NCBI RefSeq assembly: GCF_014839805.1
Contig: NC_051142.1
Span: forward strand, 3,782,001-3,846,000
Length of the DNA stretch: 64,000 bases
DNA from: Manduca sexta
Taxonomy: Eukaryota > Arthropoda > Insecta > Lepidoptera > Sphingidae
Direction: 5' to 3'
The stretch's first letter is position 1, and every line of letters starts with the position of its first letter. The position numbers were made by a program, and so were the translations under genes. The notes beneath the pieces were generated by a model. The model was not told the origin of the DNA, did no database searches, and saw nothing but the letters and a program-made list of their open reading frames with translations. Positions 37,561 through 50,300 of the stretch are shown here, piece by piece.

Positions 37561-40500
37561 TAATTGCATTCAAAAACTAGGGTTTGTTTTCCGCTTGGCG
37601 AAAATTACGTCATAGCCGAAGCGTGCACATTGCATAGTTACTCGTACCATACAATATCTTCGAGGAATCCAACATTAGACTATAACGTTAATAAATCAAT
37701 GTACCAATTGTCCATACTCGGCCTAATTTGCTTGTCAAATTAAAATTCGGCTCGAGTTCCCATAGGAGCATGGTGACCATTGTTCGATGGTAACGGTACC
37801 GGGTCACGTTCATGCATTCTAATATTCTACTTTCCTGTAAATGAACTTGCGCTCCAAATTTCATCAAGAACAGTATGTGGGCCACGCTGAGTGGTCGTGT
37901 GATGGAAGGTTTATTGACTCGATATGGATTCCTTTGGCCAATTATGAGATATTTTTTTATGTTCGATTGAATATTCATTTGTAATATTTGTTCTGGCAGA
38001 GCATTGTAATTATCCTCTATATTATATAAGTATATACAAAACATGATAATATTATAGGAATTATGTGGACACGACGGCTGTCGTCGGAATACGGTGTCAA
38101 TGTTATCAGTAAATGGTGAAATGAGTCGTAATAGCGAAGAAAATCCTGTTACTGTAAAGGATTTCGCTTAGAATATGGTTGACAACATATTTAGTAAATT
38201 AGTGAGTGCGACGTAACACCATAAAATGTGTGAAAAAATTAATTTCATCTTTGAGTAGGAACTCAAGTAGACATTTGATATAGCTTAAGTTGTTATTTAA
38301 GAACCTGTTTTCAGCTGATTCGGTGTTGTTTAATGAACAAAACTCAGCTGTCAAAATACATCATATGCAGTGACTTAAGATATAATTTGAGATGTTGTTG
38401 GTATCTGTTTATTACAAAGTGATGAACTTAAGATGTCTTTAATTTGACAGCGTCTCAGCTGATATTACACTTGAAAGCGAAAATAAGTTGCACCTTTTAA
38501 TACTTCCTACTACCTACTACTTACTTTTAAAAAATGTAATGAAGTGTTTAATAAATTATTGATTTAATTATAAGCAATTTCCTAAATAGACGAAACAAAT
38601 TCCCGCCTAATAGTTTCCTCCATCAATTAAGTAAATGGCATATTTTAATGCCGGCAACTACTTCTGAAATAACATAAATTAATTCACATACTTCCGAAAC
38701 GGCAACGTGATATTAAGTAGCTAAATTAATACTTAATATGGTAGCGTGTCCGAATTCGTGTAATAGTTGAGGTAGAAGACTCCGGGTCGATTCTAGATGA
38801 TATTGATTCTTCATATCTTTGTAAGATTCAGATATAAAAGAATTATAAAATTATTGAATGTGTTAGAATATCATTAATCATCATTGGTGCTGAATATAGG
38901 CCTTCCCTAAATTTTCTACACTAAACTGTCAAAGTGACCTGCGCAGAAACAGCACAAATATTATTTAAATTTAATAATAATATTTCACTATAAAATATGC
39001 AAATTGCCATCCGGGACTTCAAGATCCCTGACGGGAAGTGTTAAGTCGTTGGTATAAACGATTTATAAGCAATGATTGTCACGAGAATTGCAACACTCAA
39101 TGGACGTTGCATTATTAAACCTGTTTAGGAGTGTATGGAGTTTTATAAGGTTTACTTTTCTATAAATAAAAACTGTCTATGATTCATGTTAGATTCATTG
39201 TATAGACTATATTGTTGTGGGTTGCGTAGCGATTAGTAGGATGAATCAAAATTGTAATTTTTTTATTGTTATTTTTGTTGGTGAACTTTGTTGTGTTTTA
39301 TTTAATAAGTTTGATTTATCTTAAACTCCTTGTAATCGATTGTATATTATTGTATTGTATCTTACATTGGCAAATATTCAACATATATAATAATTTCAAG
39401 GATGACAAAATACGCGACGATATCATACAAAAATGTATATTCATTTTTAACTTTTTATTTAATCTCATGTAACTAAATAATTTCTGTCAGACATTATTTG
39501 AAAATAAGGCAATGTTTATTTCAGTTTTTTTTTGCGTTCTAAACATGGTAGAGTTTAAGTATTTCAATTTTTCGACCACGAACGCCGATTAAATTATGTA
39601 TCACCAGTCATAAAGCAATAATAACGTAAACATATAATTATTAAGGTGCAATTATCAATAATTGTTTTTGTTGAGTAAATAATAATACGAATAAAAGTTA
39701 AGGAGGGCTAGAGCTAAAGAATACCGATTCAACAATTCCGCTCGCCCCTGATCAGAATATGGATGATGTATTCTTCGACGGACGTCGTAAATTTAAATTA
39801 CAACCAGAGTGTTCAATAAGCGTTCATTGTTCCTGGTGATAGTAATATATGTATACTAATATAAAAAGTCGACGAATGTCCGGCATTTTTGATGTTGTCA
39901 CCTATTCTGAAGTGTCACCTTCTTGCTTGTTTTAACTCTCTTACGACAAAGTATTTTTCAAGTAATTACATTATTTAATGATTTAGAGTGCCAAATAACG
40001 CATCAAGGTTCGATAAACCTCCAAAATCGTGTAACAAATCTTCCTTATGGTTGTGTAATTACTGGTTATTTACATTCCAAAAACGTGTTTTGAAAATATG
40101 AAACACTATTTCCCATTTGTAACACATCAGCGCTGCAGTCGAGATAACATCAGCCCCCATTGTATGGCAAATAGTACGCAATTACACACTAAAAACTCGG
40201 AACAAACGTTTTTAAAGACGCAAAATATTCTGTATGACGCCATTATGCGTTTTAGTGCTGTTAAACGTACAAAAATTAACCATTATATTGTCTTTGACCA
40301 ACTTTCTGTTGACTATTATTTTGTCTAGTTTTACTTGAGTAACAAATTTTAAAAAGAATTTTTTTGGAACCTAAAGATAAACAAACACTCTCATAACTTA
40401 TGTAGATGAACATAGATTCAAATGGCCACGCCATAAAGATGTTTACTTTCACGTGTCATCGTAAATACTAAATAATATTTACGACTTGTTTTATAGTGGA

Positions 40501-40890
40501 TTTGATTATGTTACGGTCGGAAATTTTGCTCTTCGTTCAGCTTTGTAGAACCCTGCAATAGCATCCTGTTAAAGAAAGTCGACTCTTGCAAGTGTGAGAA
40601 TAGAATTAAAACATACTTATGAATTGCTTTCCAATTTTAAAAAGTCTGTCTTACAAGTTTTGAATTTATAAGTCGACCAAATACACAAGTCTCATTTTAA
40701 TTTGTGCTTCTAAATAAATGGTAATAAAATGAGAACTATCTATATTACCTACTTAATACGATAACTGTCAAGTAAAATTTACTTGAAACTTATGAAACAG
40801 TCCTTTACGGTTAACACTTCAATGGACAGGTAAATCTGATTGAATAAAATACCTTTGTTATTTTAACATAATATTATCTATGTTGAGTAT

Positions 40891-41143
40891 TACACACACC
40901 TCTGACTTTTTTAAAATGATGTGTGGATTCTTTGGGAATTATCGCTTGTTTTAGCAGTGAAAGAAAATATCGTGAAGAAACATGCATACCTAAGAAGTTC
41001 TCTATAGGAATTTTGAGGGTGTGTGAAGTCTATCAATACGCACTAGACCAGCGTGGTAGACTAATGCCTAATCCCTCTCAGTAGTACCTAGAAGCCCGTG
41101 CCCAGCAGTGTGACAGTATATAATACAGGGCTGATATTAATAA
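40891..41143 (+). mobile_element. tRNA-derived SINE, 5' truncated
   Basis: Matches the body and 3' end of the element at 8697-9019 (CACACACCTCTGACTTTT to ACAGGGCTGATATTAATA), lacking the promoter boxes. Confidence 0.8.
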
Positions 41144-43287
41144 ACTATGACAAAATGTCCAGGTTTAATAAAAGTAATTTGACGAATAATTGATTATACT
41201 TTATGTTTACTTATTTTTAGTGGTATCAGACAAATATTTCATTGTATTGAAATTAAAAACCATCTAACACAAAACACATACTCATTACCTTGTTAGGTAA
41301 AACAATTGTAATTAAGGGTTTGCTTAATAGCATTAAGTACAAGCAATTGAATAATGAGAAAATGCTTAAATAGGAATGTTAATGATGTTGGAATGTGATT
41401 TAAAAAGGTAAGATTCAACGAAGTGGCCTTAGTGAAATTATATATTAATTGATTAAGTGATAATAAAACGTTTATGCAATTCATATAATATATTTATAGC
41501 TCATTATTGAAATTTATTTGTATCTCCTTTTAATTCATATAGATTTTGGTTGTTAATGATTTTACGGTTGCAAAACTACGTCACAGCATTATTTATTTTT
41601 ATTATTTATACTAGTGTATTCTTAAACTTATAAAAGCAAGTATCTTAATTTATGTTTTAAATGTTTAGAATGTAAACAAACTTTTTACTAAAAATTTTAG
41701 AAGCAGCTCTAAAATAACACTAAAAACAGTTGCATACAATTTTAGATACTTTAATTATTTTATTCTTCATCACATATATACGAAATTAACAATAACATGT
41801 AAGTTTGTATACATAATAAATAACATCTATAAATATCAAACATAGGAGAAACACAACTAGTTGACAACGTAACAACAAAATTTCGAGCAGATCGCGAAGT
41901 TTATATTATGTTCATATTTGGGTCAGAATCTTCGTATCTTTCGTAACGTAGATAAGGATTTACATAAACGATACACAAGTTTGTCTGGTTTGAAATGTCA
42001 TTGAATAATATTAGCTTTGATCAGGCCGTGTCATCTTTTAAGGCGATTTTTTCCGGAATGTTGAAGATGTCACGTTTTATGGTCGACTTTCCGTAGTATT
42101 GCTGAGATTGTAATGCTCTTTGTGGCTGGCTGCCATATTTGTTAAAAAGTACTTAAATAAATATATTCAAATACTTTTTAATAAATAGAATGTTTTGTCT
42201 TCGAGTAATGTGTAAATTTTATGCCAGACAGAAGAAGACAATCATGGCTAAAAATTATAATTTTAGATTTCTATCTTTTATTACTTATTATGGTCAGGTA
42301 CAACTGCCAATCACGTGACAAGAAATTTCTTCAGAAACGATACACAAAAAATTTAAATGTCGCTCATTTTTTTCGCTATAAATATATACAATTTATAGTC
42401 TTCAATATATTGTTATCGTAAAGAGGTTTTAATGTTTGTTCTTGGGCGTTATAATTACATTGATTAGTATCCAATGCTCTTCACGGTCTATTTATTGTTA
42501 AAATATGATATGTGCAGAACATATTTGTGTGTCAAAGCCGCCTTATGAACAAGGCAGATCGCATTATTGTAATGATACATGAGATGAATTTTCTATAGTA
42601 GGCTGTGTTTGTGTTTGTTAGATTATATAATTTAGTTTTCTTATCATCTGCTGCACCGTATACGCATGGATAAATAGAATATGATCAAATAATATATTTT
42701 TAAAATAGACTTCATTTCAATTTTTGAACTTAGTGATTTTTTTTTATTTATTTACATTTTGTTTCATGGCCGTCTCTTGTCTCTGCTCGTTATAATATAG
42801 ACGGCAAAATAAATTACGTGACTTAGCATAATATTTCAAATTTTCAAACGATCCTGATCCCGATTAGAATATGATTTCCATTTGTATCTTATTAATCCAG
42901 CACATACATAACATACTCATATAAATAAGTTGGTACATAGGTAACTAATTGCTATAAGTTTTGCAAATATATACATAAGTATAGTATGCCAATTAGGCAA
43001 TATCCGTACTTAGTCAGCCATTACTGATGACTGGGCAATGGGCATGACATCACGCCGTCTTCGAAATCTGGAGTCGACAGGATCTATGACTTATTAACAT
43101 CAAGGCTGTTTTTGCGGAAATTATAACAATCTCGGTGACGCATAAAGATATTCGATAACATTTAACTGGGTTACCCTTAGTCATTCGTACAGAACTAGAA
43201 AGTTGATAATATTTATGTAGATTGCTACATGGTCTATGGTATACTGGACGTGGAATTTGTGGAGCGTGAGGTCCTGACTTTTATATA
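41144..43287. other. Gene-free AT-rich stretch
   Basis: Nothing recognised on either strand. Confidence 0.45.
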
Positions 43288-43603
43288 ATATTAGCCCTGT
43301 ATTATATACTGTCTCATTGATGGGAACGGGCCTTCTCTACTACTGAGAGGGATTAGGCCTTAGTCCACCACGCTGGCCTAGTGCGGATTGGTAGACTTCA
43401 CACACCCTCGAAATTCCTATAGAGAACTTCTCAGGTATACAGGTTTTACCGCGATGTTTTCCTTCATCGTTAAAGCAAGCGATAATTAAAAAATAATACA
43501 CACATAATGTTTAGAAAAGTCAGAGGTGTGTGCCCTAGGGTTTCGAATCTGTGGACATTCATCTCGGCAGTCTGTAATACAACCAACTAGGCTATCGCCG
43601 CTT
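43288..43603 (-). mobile_element. tRNA-derived SINE, near full length
   Basis: On the minus strand it has GCGGCGATAGCCTAGTTGG (A-box) and a decayed B-box GATTCGAAACC, ending near CAGGGCTAATATTAT. The duplication is unclear. Confidence 0.82.
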
Positions 43604-43788
43604 TTTATTATCAAATTATTTTCTTTATGTCAGTATTTTAAGCTGATGGAAAACAGAATGAATTATCGACCTTCACTAACCGTTGTATTAGACGGTCGCC
43701 AGCATTATGTTGGTCTGCCTAATAACATATCAGCTATGGTGGGTTGTGATAATTCGTTTTGATTACAGGAACATATCTGTATTCTATA

Positions 43789-44275
43789 TCTATATATATA
43801 AAATGAATTGCTGTTCGTTAGTCTCGCTAAAACTCGAGAACGGCTGAACGGATTTATCTTATCTTGGTCTTGAATTATTCGTGGAGGTCTAGGGAAGGTT
43901 TAAAAGGTGAGAAAAATTCGAATAATTACCGGGAAAATCCTCAAAACAGCATTTTTCTATTTCCCATACAAACGTTTTCTAACTAATACGTAGAGTCAAT
44001 TTGAGCTTTATTGCTATTGTATAAAGTTCACTGTTGTCTAAGCAATGTAGGTGTGTTCCTAACATCAAAGCAGTGTGCGTTGGAGCACAGAATATAATAA
44101 TGTAATGTCGCGTTCTGAAACTCAACAAAAGTGATATCGCGGACCCGACTAAATTGAATAGTCACAAAATTTAATATATCATTAGTTATTTGGTTGGCTT
44201 CACGATATTATTTCTTTTGTTTTACTTTAAAATGCATGTTTTCGTTATGGACAATTTTTGAGCTACTTTTGCATA
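43789..44275 (+). mobile_element. Helitron-like element, 5' part
   Basis: Begins TC after A with TCTATATATATAAAATGAAT, then CTCGAGAACGGCTGAACGG. No CTAG end is seen before the next element starts at 44276, so it may have been truncated or joined by that insertion. Confidence 0.5.
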
Positions 44276-44769
44276 TCTATACTTATAATAAATCTGTAGA
44301 GAGGTCAATTCTGTACATGAAATATATTTCCAAAATAACTATCAGGGGTGATTAGGGATCGATACTGATGCCAAAAATGCAATTAGTAAAATTTTTGTCT
44401 GTCTGTCTGTATAACCGTTATAGAAACAAAAACTACTCGACGGATTTTAACTTAACTTGGTACAATTATTTTTCATACTCCTGAGCTGGTTATAGTATAC
44501 TTTTCATCACGCTACAATTAATAGGAGCATAGCAGTGATGGAAAATGTTGGGAAAACGGGAGAAGTTACTCCATTTTTTAAGCTTCCGTGTGCAACCTTA
44601 ATGGTTAAAAGTTCCTTCGATTTCACCAGGATCCCATCATCAGACCCTGACCGGACAATCGGACCACCTGCATACCACCATAAATTAAAAAAACATCCCG
44701 ACAAATTGAGCACCTTCTCCATTTTTGAAACCCGAAATCCACGCGGGCGAAGCTGCGGGCGGAAGCTAG
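44276..44769 (+). mobile_element. Helitron-like non-autonomous element
   Basis: TC start directly after an A, CTAG end directly before a T (A|T insertion). An imperfect CGCGG...CTGCG hairpin lies about 10 bases before the end. The first ~345 bp match 55986-56345 closely, including a (TGTC)n tract. These are the hallmarks of Helitrons; no helicase gene is present. Confidence 0.7.
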
Positions 44770-45200
44770 TAATGTATTAAATATCAAGTTAAAAAGTAAC
44801 AAACAGTCTAGAATTACAAGAATAACATTTATATTAGTCTGATGCCTCAACTATAGGTATTAAACACATCCGTGTTTGAAAGGTTACTTCATTGCCTATA
44901 ATGTCAAGATTATTAATAACTTCACAATGCTAATAGGACTTAACTATAGGCTAAATATATCTTCCTTATTAAATTAAAGCACAAAAATATGAATCGAATT
45001 TTTCACTGAATGACGTGACGGACTAAATGTCATGTGATGGTGAGAATCACGCCTGGTCTTAAATAGTAAAAGTACCTTGAACTATGAATTATAAAAACGG
45101 TAGATTAAAGAGCTACCTCCGGGATCTTTGAATTACATAGTACTGCGTGGAAATGTACTGTGGATAGGCTTCGTAAGTCATTTCATTGTGAATTATCAAG

Positions 45201-45326
45201 ACGAATAATTGCAATGGCTTTACAAATAATTGCACTGGCTTTACGAATAATTGTACTGGCTTTACAAATAATTGCACTGGCTTCACAAATAATTGCACTG
45301 GCTTTACAAATAATTATACTGGCAAT
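45201..45326. repeat. 21-bp minisatellite, six units
   Basis: Six successive units of the type ACAAATAATTGCACTGGCTTT with few changes. Because 21 is a multiple of three it leaves an open frame with a repeated heptapeptide (LFVKPVQ on the minus strand); this is a by-product, not a gene. Confidence 0.9.
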
Positions 45327-45582
45327 ACAAATTGAAACTCAATAGCGCTTGTATGTATGTATAGCTATTTAAAGGCTATAAACCAACCGTTGATACTCAA
45401 ACGGACAGACATAGACACTTACCATCCAGACATATATGCGAAAGTATGAATGAAGCGTATTGTGTTGCATTTGCTGCATACATAGTTGACAGTTAAATAA
45501 TGATGACAGCGTGAATTGTACACAGAGACATCTATGGGACTATAACTTTAGAATGGTAAGATATATATATTATTAGATGTTT

Positions 45583-45870
45583 CTCGCGGCTTCGCCCGCA
45601 TGAAAAGCCTTTCCTGATACAAAAGTCCCTAAAACATTCTTCATAGCCCCAGTTGTATGACAACAGCGCTATTTATTTAAAAATACGATTAAAAAGTTCT
45701 ATTCTTCGCATGGTAATAAATTGCCTGGATATAAATTATGTGTTAATTCCGAACTTGTTTACAGTCCACACTTGTGTCAAATATCATACAAAGCCGTTCA
45801 GTTATTTTTGCGTTTATTTTTAACAAAAATTTTCATACACTTTCGCATTTAGGTATAATATTAGTGCAAG
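45583..45870. repeat. Dispersed repeat with GGCTTCGCCCGC end
   Basis: Starts CTCGCGGCTTCGCCCGCATG, has ATATCATACAAAGCCGTTCAG, and ends ACTTTCGCATTTAGGTATAA then TATTAGTG. This is typical of a common lepidopteran non-autonomous repeat related to the piece at 29583. Confidence 0.5.
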
Positions 45871-48870
45871 ATGCATTTTAAATAATGCTAACGGCAAAGG
45901 AAGACATCACTTAAATCTATGTATAATGGCTTACTTGTTCAGAATTAATCATATCTGTTTTAGGCGAACGCCAACACGTCATAATGCTTTATTAAGTAAT
46001 TTTCTGTAATACATATAGATGATAGAGGTCTCTACTTCATAATACTGCTTTTGTTTATATATTCTAAGGTTTGCGTACTCTTTTGAGCGTCTAGAATTTC
46101 TCGTAACTCCTTGCTCCCAAACTTAAATTATACCTTTAACCATCACTCTTTTATTTTTGAGTAAATGGGGTAATTCGAACCTTACTTCTATGTGGTCATG
46201 AATTAAAATTCAGTAAACAATTTGTCAACTTTTCGACAGCACGCACCGTGCTACTGACATGTTCCAAATGTTTAAATGGTGCGCCGAAGCAGCGACACCG
46301 TGACACAGATTTCTTCGCGATATGTAGACTCCATCGATTATTACTTATTATCTATGTTATTTTTGGTTTTACAAGGCTGTGGAGAATATTGAAGATTTAA
46401 GATATTTCATTAACTGAGTATATGAAAACTGTATTTATACGAGTAATGAAATTTTGACAAAATTATCTGTAAGTACAAAAGCTGCTGGTGTAAAGCAATT
46501 AAATATTAATCAAGTCTTCATGACATTTGTGGCTAGAAACTCACCAATAAAATAAATTAATTACTAAAATTAGAAATTCGATGCTTCCGCACATTTCTGT
46601 AATAACCATGGTTGCCATTTAAACGTACCGACGCGGCAGGTTAACGGCCTCTTGACAGCTATTATCCAAATCATTACATAGTTACACAACTTTCATTATA
46701 ATTGATTGATTAAAGCCAAATGCTGAGTCATTCAGTGATGTTACTGGCTGACAGCTTCTCAAAAGCATCAAAAGGTGTCATATTACCTCGCCTACGTCCG
46801 GAGAACAATTCAATACGCCCGACGTGTATTTAGTGTTGCCAAATTTAAGATTGTTTTAAATTTGCAGTTTTTTAAAACAGGCTTTTGCTTGTATGTGACT
46901 ATACTGGCCCTGATATAAAGAAGAGTGGCATCTGCGGAGGCTCGTAATTGGCAATCGTTGTTAAGTTTGATATTTATATTTATACTGTTTATTAGTCTGT
47001 AAGCCTTCTTCAAAATTAAAGATAAAGTATTGATTGCTGAGTGATGTCTATAATTCGTTGCTAGTCGACACAATTATGATGGCCTGTTCAGATATACAAG
47101 GCCCGTTCCTGAACCATGAGACACTAACGTCGCGTACTATGGTTGCCACACTGTAGGTTGCTTATCGCTCTGATGTTCGAAAGCTTACATAGAGTTTATA
47201 TGTGGCAATATTTATTCTAGTTTTTTAGGTTTTCGTCGAATAGGAAGTATATTCTTTAGTCTTTCAATTTCTTTTCCTTGTAGATATATCATAATATTAC
47301 GTTCTCTGAGTTAGGCTAATCTTGAAGTTATTATATATTCAGTATTTCATTACCCTATTTTATAGTTTCCTACCTATTTCCTATTAGTCACACGTTACTC
47401 GTATCTATCACTAAAACGTAAATATATTTACGTATTTTTAATTATTTACCTGGTAACACGCGTAGCAAAATGTATCCTTGAGTCGGATGCAACTCCTGCA
47501 TACATTAGTAGGTAGATAATACTTTCGTGTGATATTGCACAGATGTATTCATTGTTGTGCTGAACAATGTATTTTGACACCCACGTTCGTTGTGAGCTAA
47601 TGATTAGACCATGCAAGGGCGCCGTAGGTTGGTTTCGGCATTACGTTACTATAGGAATTTCAAAATTAGACTCGTGTCATGGGCATTGTTTGAAGGTTTT
47701 GCGAAGTTTTCAGTTCTGAGGTTCGCTTTGTAACAGATTGCGTAATGTTTGAGATGGAGTGACCGGAAAGCTAAATGGGTTTGAGGTTGTGTCGTAAATT
47801 GTTTTTTGACATCCGTGTTTCAAGGACTGATGTAGTTGCAAAGTTTAAACTTTTATAAGTAATTTGTAAGTTTGTGTTATACCTAATGGTGCTACGTGCC
47901 CTAGGTCGACGAGCTAACTCATTCTGACAATATATACAACAGCCATTATGGATAATTTCGAATATCGAACAGTGGTGTCTATATTGACGAGGTAGCTAAG
48001 AATTAAATCAATATTATCTACGTATTTTTCTCATGTATCAGATTCTTAAAGGTTGTAATATAATCCACTATAAAATCAATACAGGATAGCGGCTTTAACA
48101 TAGTCTAGATTTTATGGCAGGCTGTAATAATACTTAATAATCTGCGTGCAATGCGGTTGGCCTTGAGCCGATGACGTCACAAGGAAGCCGTTTGACCAGC
48201 GATCAGCCTGTCACGAATTGGAGCAAGAATCTTGACGCATACCCACAGAGCTTAGTGACACATTTGAGTTCTTATGCAATTGTGATACGGTGCATTTTAT
48301 AGTTTCAACAATATAAATACGTGGCAACATATTTGTCCTTTTTTGTTGTACCCGCCATTCTATTAATAATTTTGGAATTGATGTAACTTCGGAAGCATTT
48401 CAAAATGAAGGGGCACTTTGTTGACCCAGAAATTACATCTTTTATGTCTACTGCCTATAGGGACTACACTGTGTTATATAAACTCTAATCTTGAGAACAG
48501 ATTTAAACTTTAAAGTTTTAAGCTACATGTATTCAACCATTTTTACATTCCATTTATCTCTTTAAATATGCATACAGAAAGTATGCATTAAAAATATGAA
48601 AATCCCAGGTACTTCGATGTTATTTATATGCATTGATTGCGATGTAAGCGGCCAATACCCTTGGGCAAATGCAAAGTGAAAAACTCGAGAGCGTTTTTCA
48701 AGTCAAATGCCTCAATGATTCACCATTTAGCTATTTCGCGTTTTATTATTGCTGTTGTTATATGAAATGTAATGTGTATGCAATTAATTTAGTCATCGTT
48801 TTTAACACTTATACGGTAAAAGATCCCACTGCAAAGGCTAAGTAAAGTATTGTTTACTTACAGTATTGAC
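45871..48870. other. Gene-free stretch
   Basis: No exon recognised. It contains one diverged family C retroposon at 47055-47185. Confidence 0.45.
47055..47185 (-). mobile_element. Retroposon family C, diverged minus copy
   Basis: AGTCGACACAATTATG, GGCCTG, GATATACA and CCTGAACCATGAGACAC follow the reverse complement of 31838-32070 with many changes. Confidence 0.5.
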
Positions 48871-49035
48871 TGACGAGAGATGATTAACTTTCGTCAGTCG
48901 ACACAATTATGCCTGCGAGTTTGAAACCGGATATGCACATGTTGATCCCGGAACGCCATGCATTTACATGACCATGGGTTTAACAAATTGTAGACAGTGG
49001 TCGCTAACCGGGTGAATACAAATATCCCACCATCC
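48871..49035 (-). mobile_element. Retroposon family C, minus copy
   Basis: Reverse complement of the family: GACGAGAGATGATTA, GTCGACACAATTATGCC, TTGATCCCGGAACGCCA and ATACAAATATCCCACCA. Confidence 0.65.
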
Positions 49036-49466
49036 AATCGAATCAAATAGCGTGACTCTACCTTTTGCCGGCCACACATACATACATAAACATAACATAC
49101 ACAGCGACTCTTGTCACTTATTCCATAATAAAACACAGAAGGAAAAAACCCATCACCATCATCAATGTATCAAAATTATTTACTTCCCATTATAGTATAT
49201 CTGTTTTTACCTATCGAAGGAAGACTATAAACAATTTAATTGATACTTTGAAGTTTAATTTCGCAGCCTCAGCAGAAATACATGGATTGCATCTTTCATT
49301 ATTCATTTCATATAAATGTTGCTCATGATATCTCTTCAAATATTCAAAGCTTATATAAGAGCTGTTTTATCTAAACCGTCTTCTTATGCACTTGTGATAT
49401 ATGTATTCAGTCATAATGCGGATTACTCATTGTCGTTGCGCTTTGTTTATTAAATATAATGGTCGA

Positions 49467-49552
49467 CAAACAACTTGAGCACAGTACTGTGTGGTTGGGA
49501 TATTTTATGTGTAACTTCACTAACATATAAAAGACTGTGCTCAAGTTATTTG
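49467..49552. repeat. 19-bp inverted repeat with 48-base loop
   Basis: CAAACAACTTGAGCACAGT (49467-49485) and the complement of its near-copy (49534-49552), with one mismatch. It could fold as a hairpin; origin unknown. Confidence 0.65.
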
Positions 49553-50159
49553 CCGGTTATACCTTTTGGAAGCTATGACAATTTTCTCGCTTTCCTAATC
49601 TCTCAACATAGTGATGGTATATAATGAATATCACTTAACCTTGAGTGAACTATATGTTGATTTATCGTCTTATAACATTATACTCTATCATTACAAATTA
49701 CAGGAAGCATTTATTTTAAACACATAAGGATGTTTAAACTCTGTATGTAATCGTAATAATTTAAATAATGTGGTTTTACAAAACAGTACATAAAATTTTA
49801 TAGTATGTTGAAAATAAAAAACAAGTTTTCCTGTGTGCAGGAACACCACAGTTACTAATATAAGATCATTAAGATGAAGGCCGATATAGGAGATTCAGTA
49901 CCTCACGAAAGAGAGACTATTTGTTGGTGGTAGGATCAATGTTCATCTATGTCTTGAGATCTATCTCATAGTTATAGTGTAGTTCAGTAATGAATGCTGG
50001 ATATTGATTTACGGATAAACGCAAGGTAAGAAATCTTCGGTAACAAAGAGATTCAGTGAAAAACAAAAAAAATAAGATATCATGTTTCTGTCATGCGGCG
50101 AACAAGGTCACCGTGGGTTAGGGTTGGTATGCCGGTGTAAATTTTATATAAGGGTAGGA

Positions 50160-50300
50160 CCTCGGTCCAATACGGCACGGATGAAGTTATAGTGCCTTAT
50201 GTCGTGCGAAATAAATACGAGTATAACCGTTCCACTTAACCCCCAGTGATGGCGGCGATAAGGCGTTTTTTCCACCGAAAAAAAAGTATTTTTATCGGAC
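50160..50300. repeat. Dispersed repeat family E, copy 2
   Basis: CGAGTATAACCGTTCCACTT, CCCCCAGTGATGGC and AAGGCGTTTTTTCC parallel 37495-37560. Confidence 0.5.

Larger units (their letters stand above)
34391..40890. other. Gene-free AT-rich stretch
   Basis: No exon with protein likeness. It contains a short GC-rich island (36336-36490) and a repeat at about 37495-37560. ORFs present (for example 37688-38044 minus) have no family likeness I can see. Confidence 0.45.

Noticed and set aside
37688..38044. 118-residue minus-strand ORF
   Set aside because: No family likeness, no splice context; AT-rich chance ORF possibly touching a repeat.
45113..45345. Repeated-peptide ORFs or CRISPR-like array
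   Set aside because: It is a contiguous 21-bp minisatellite without spacers; frames are open only because the unit is a multiple of three.
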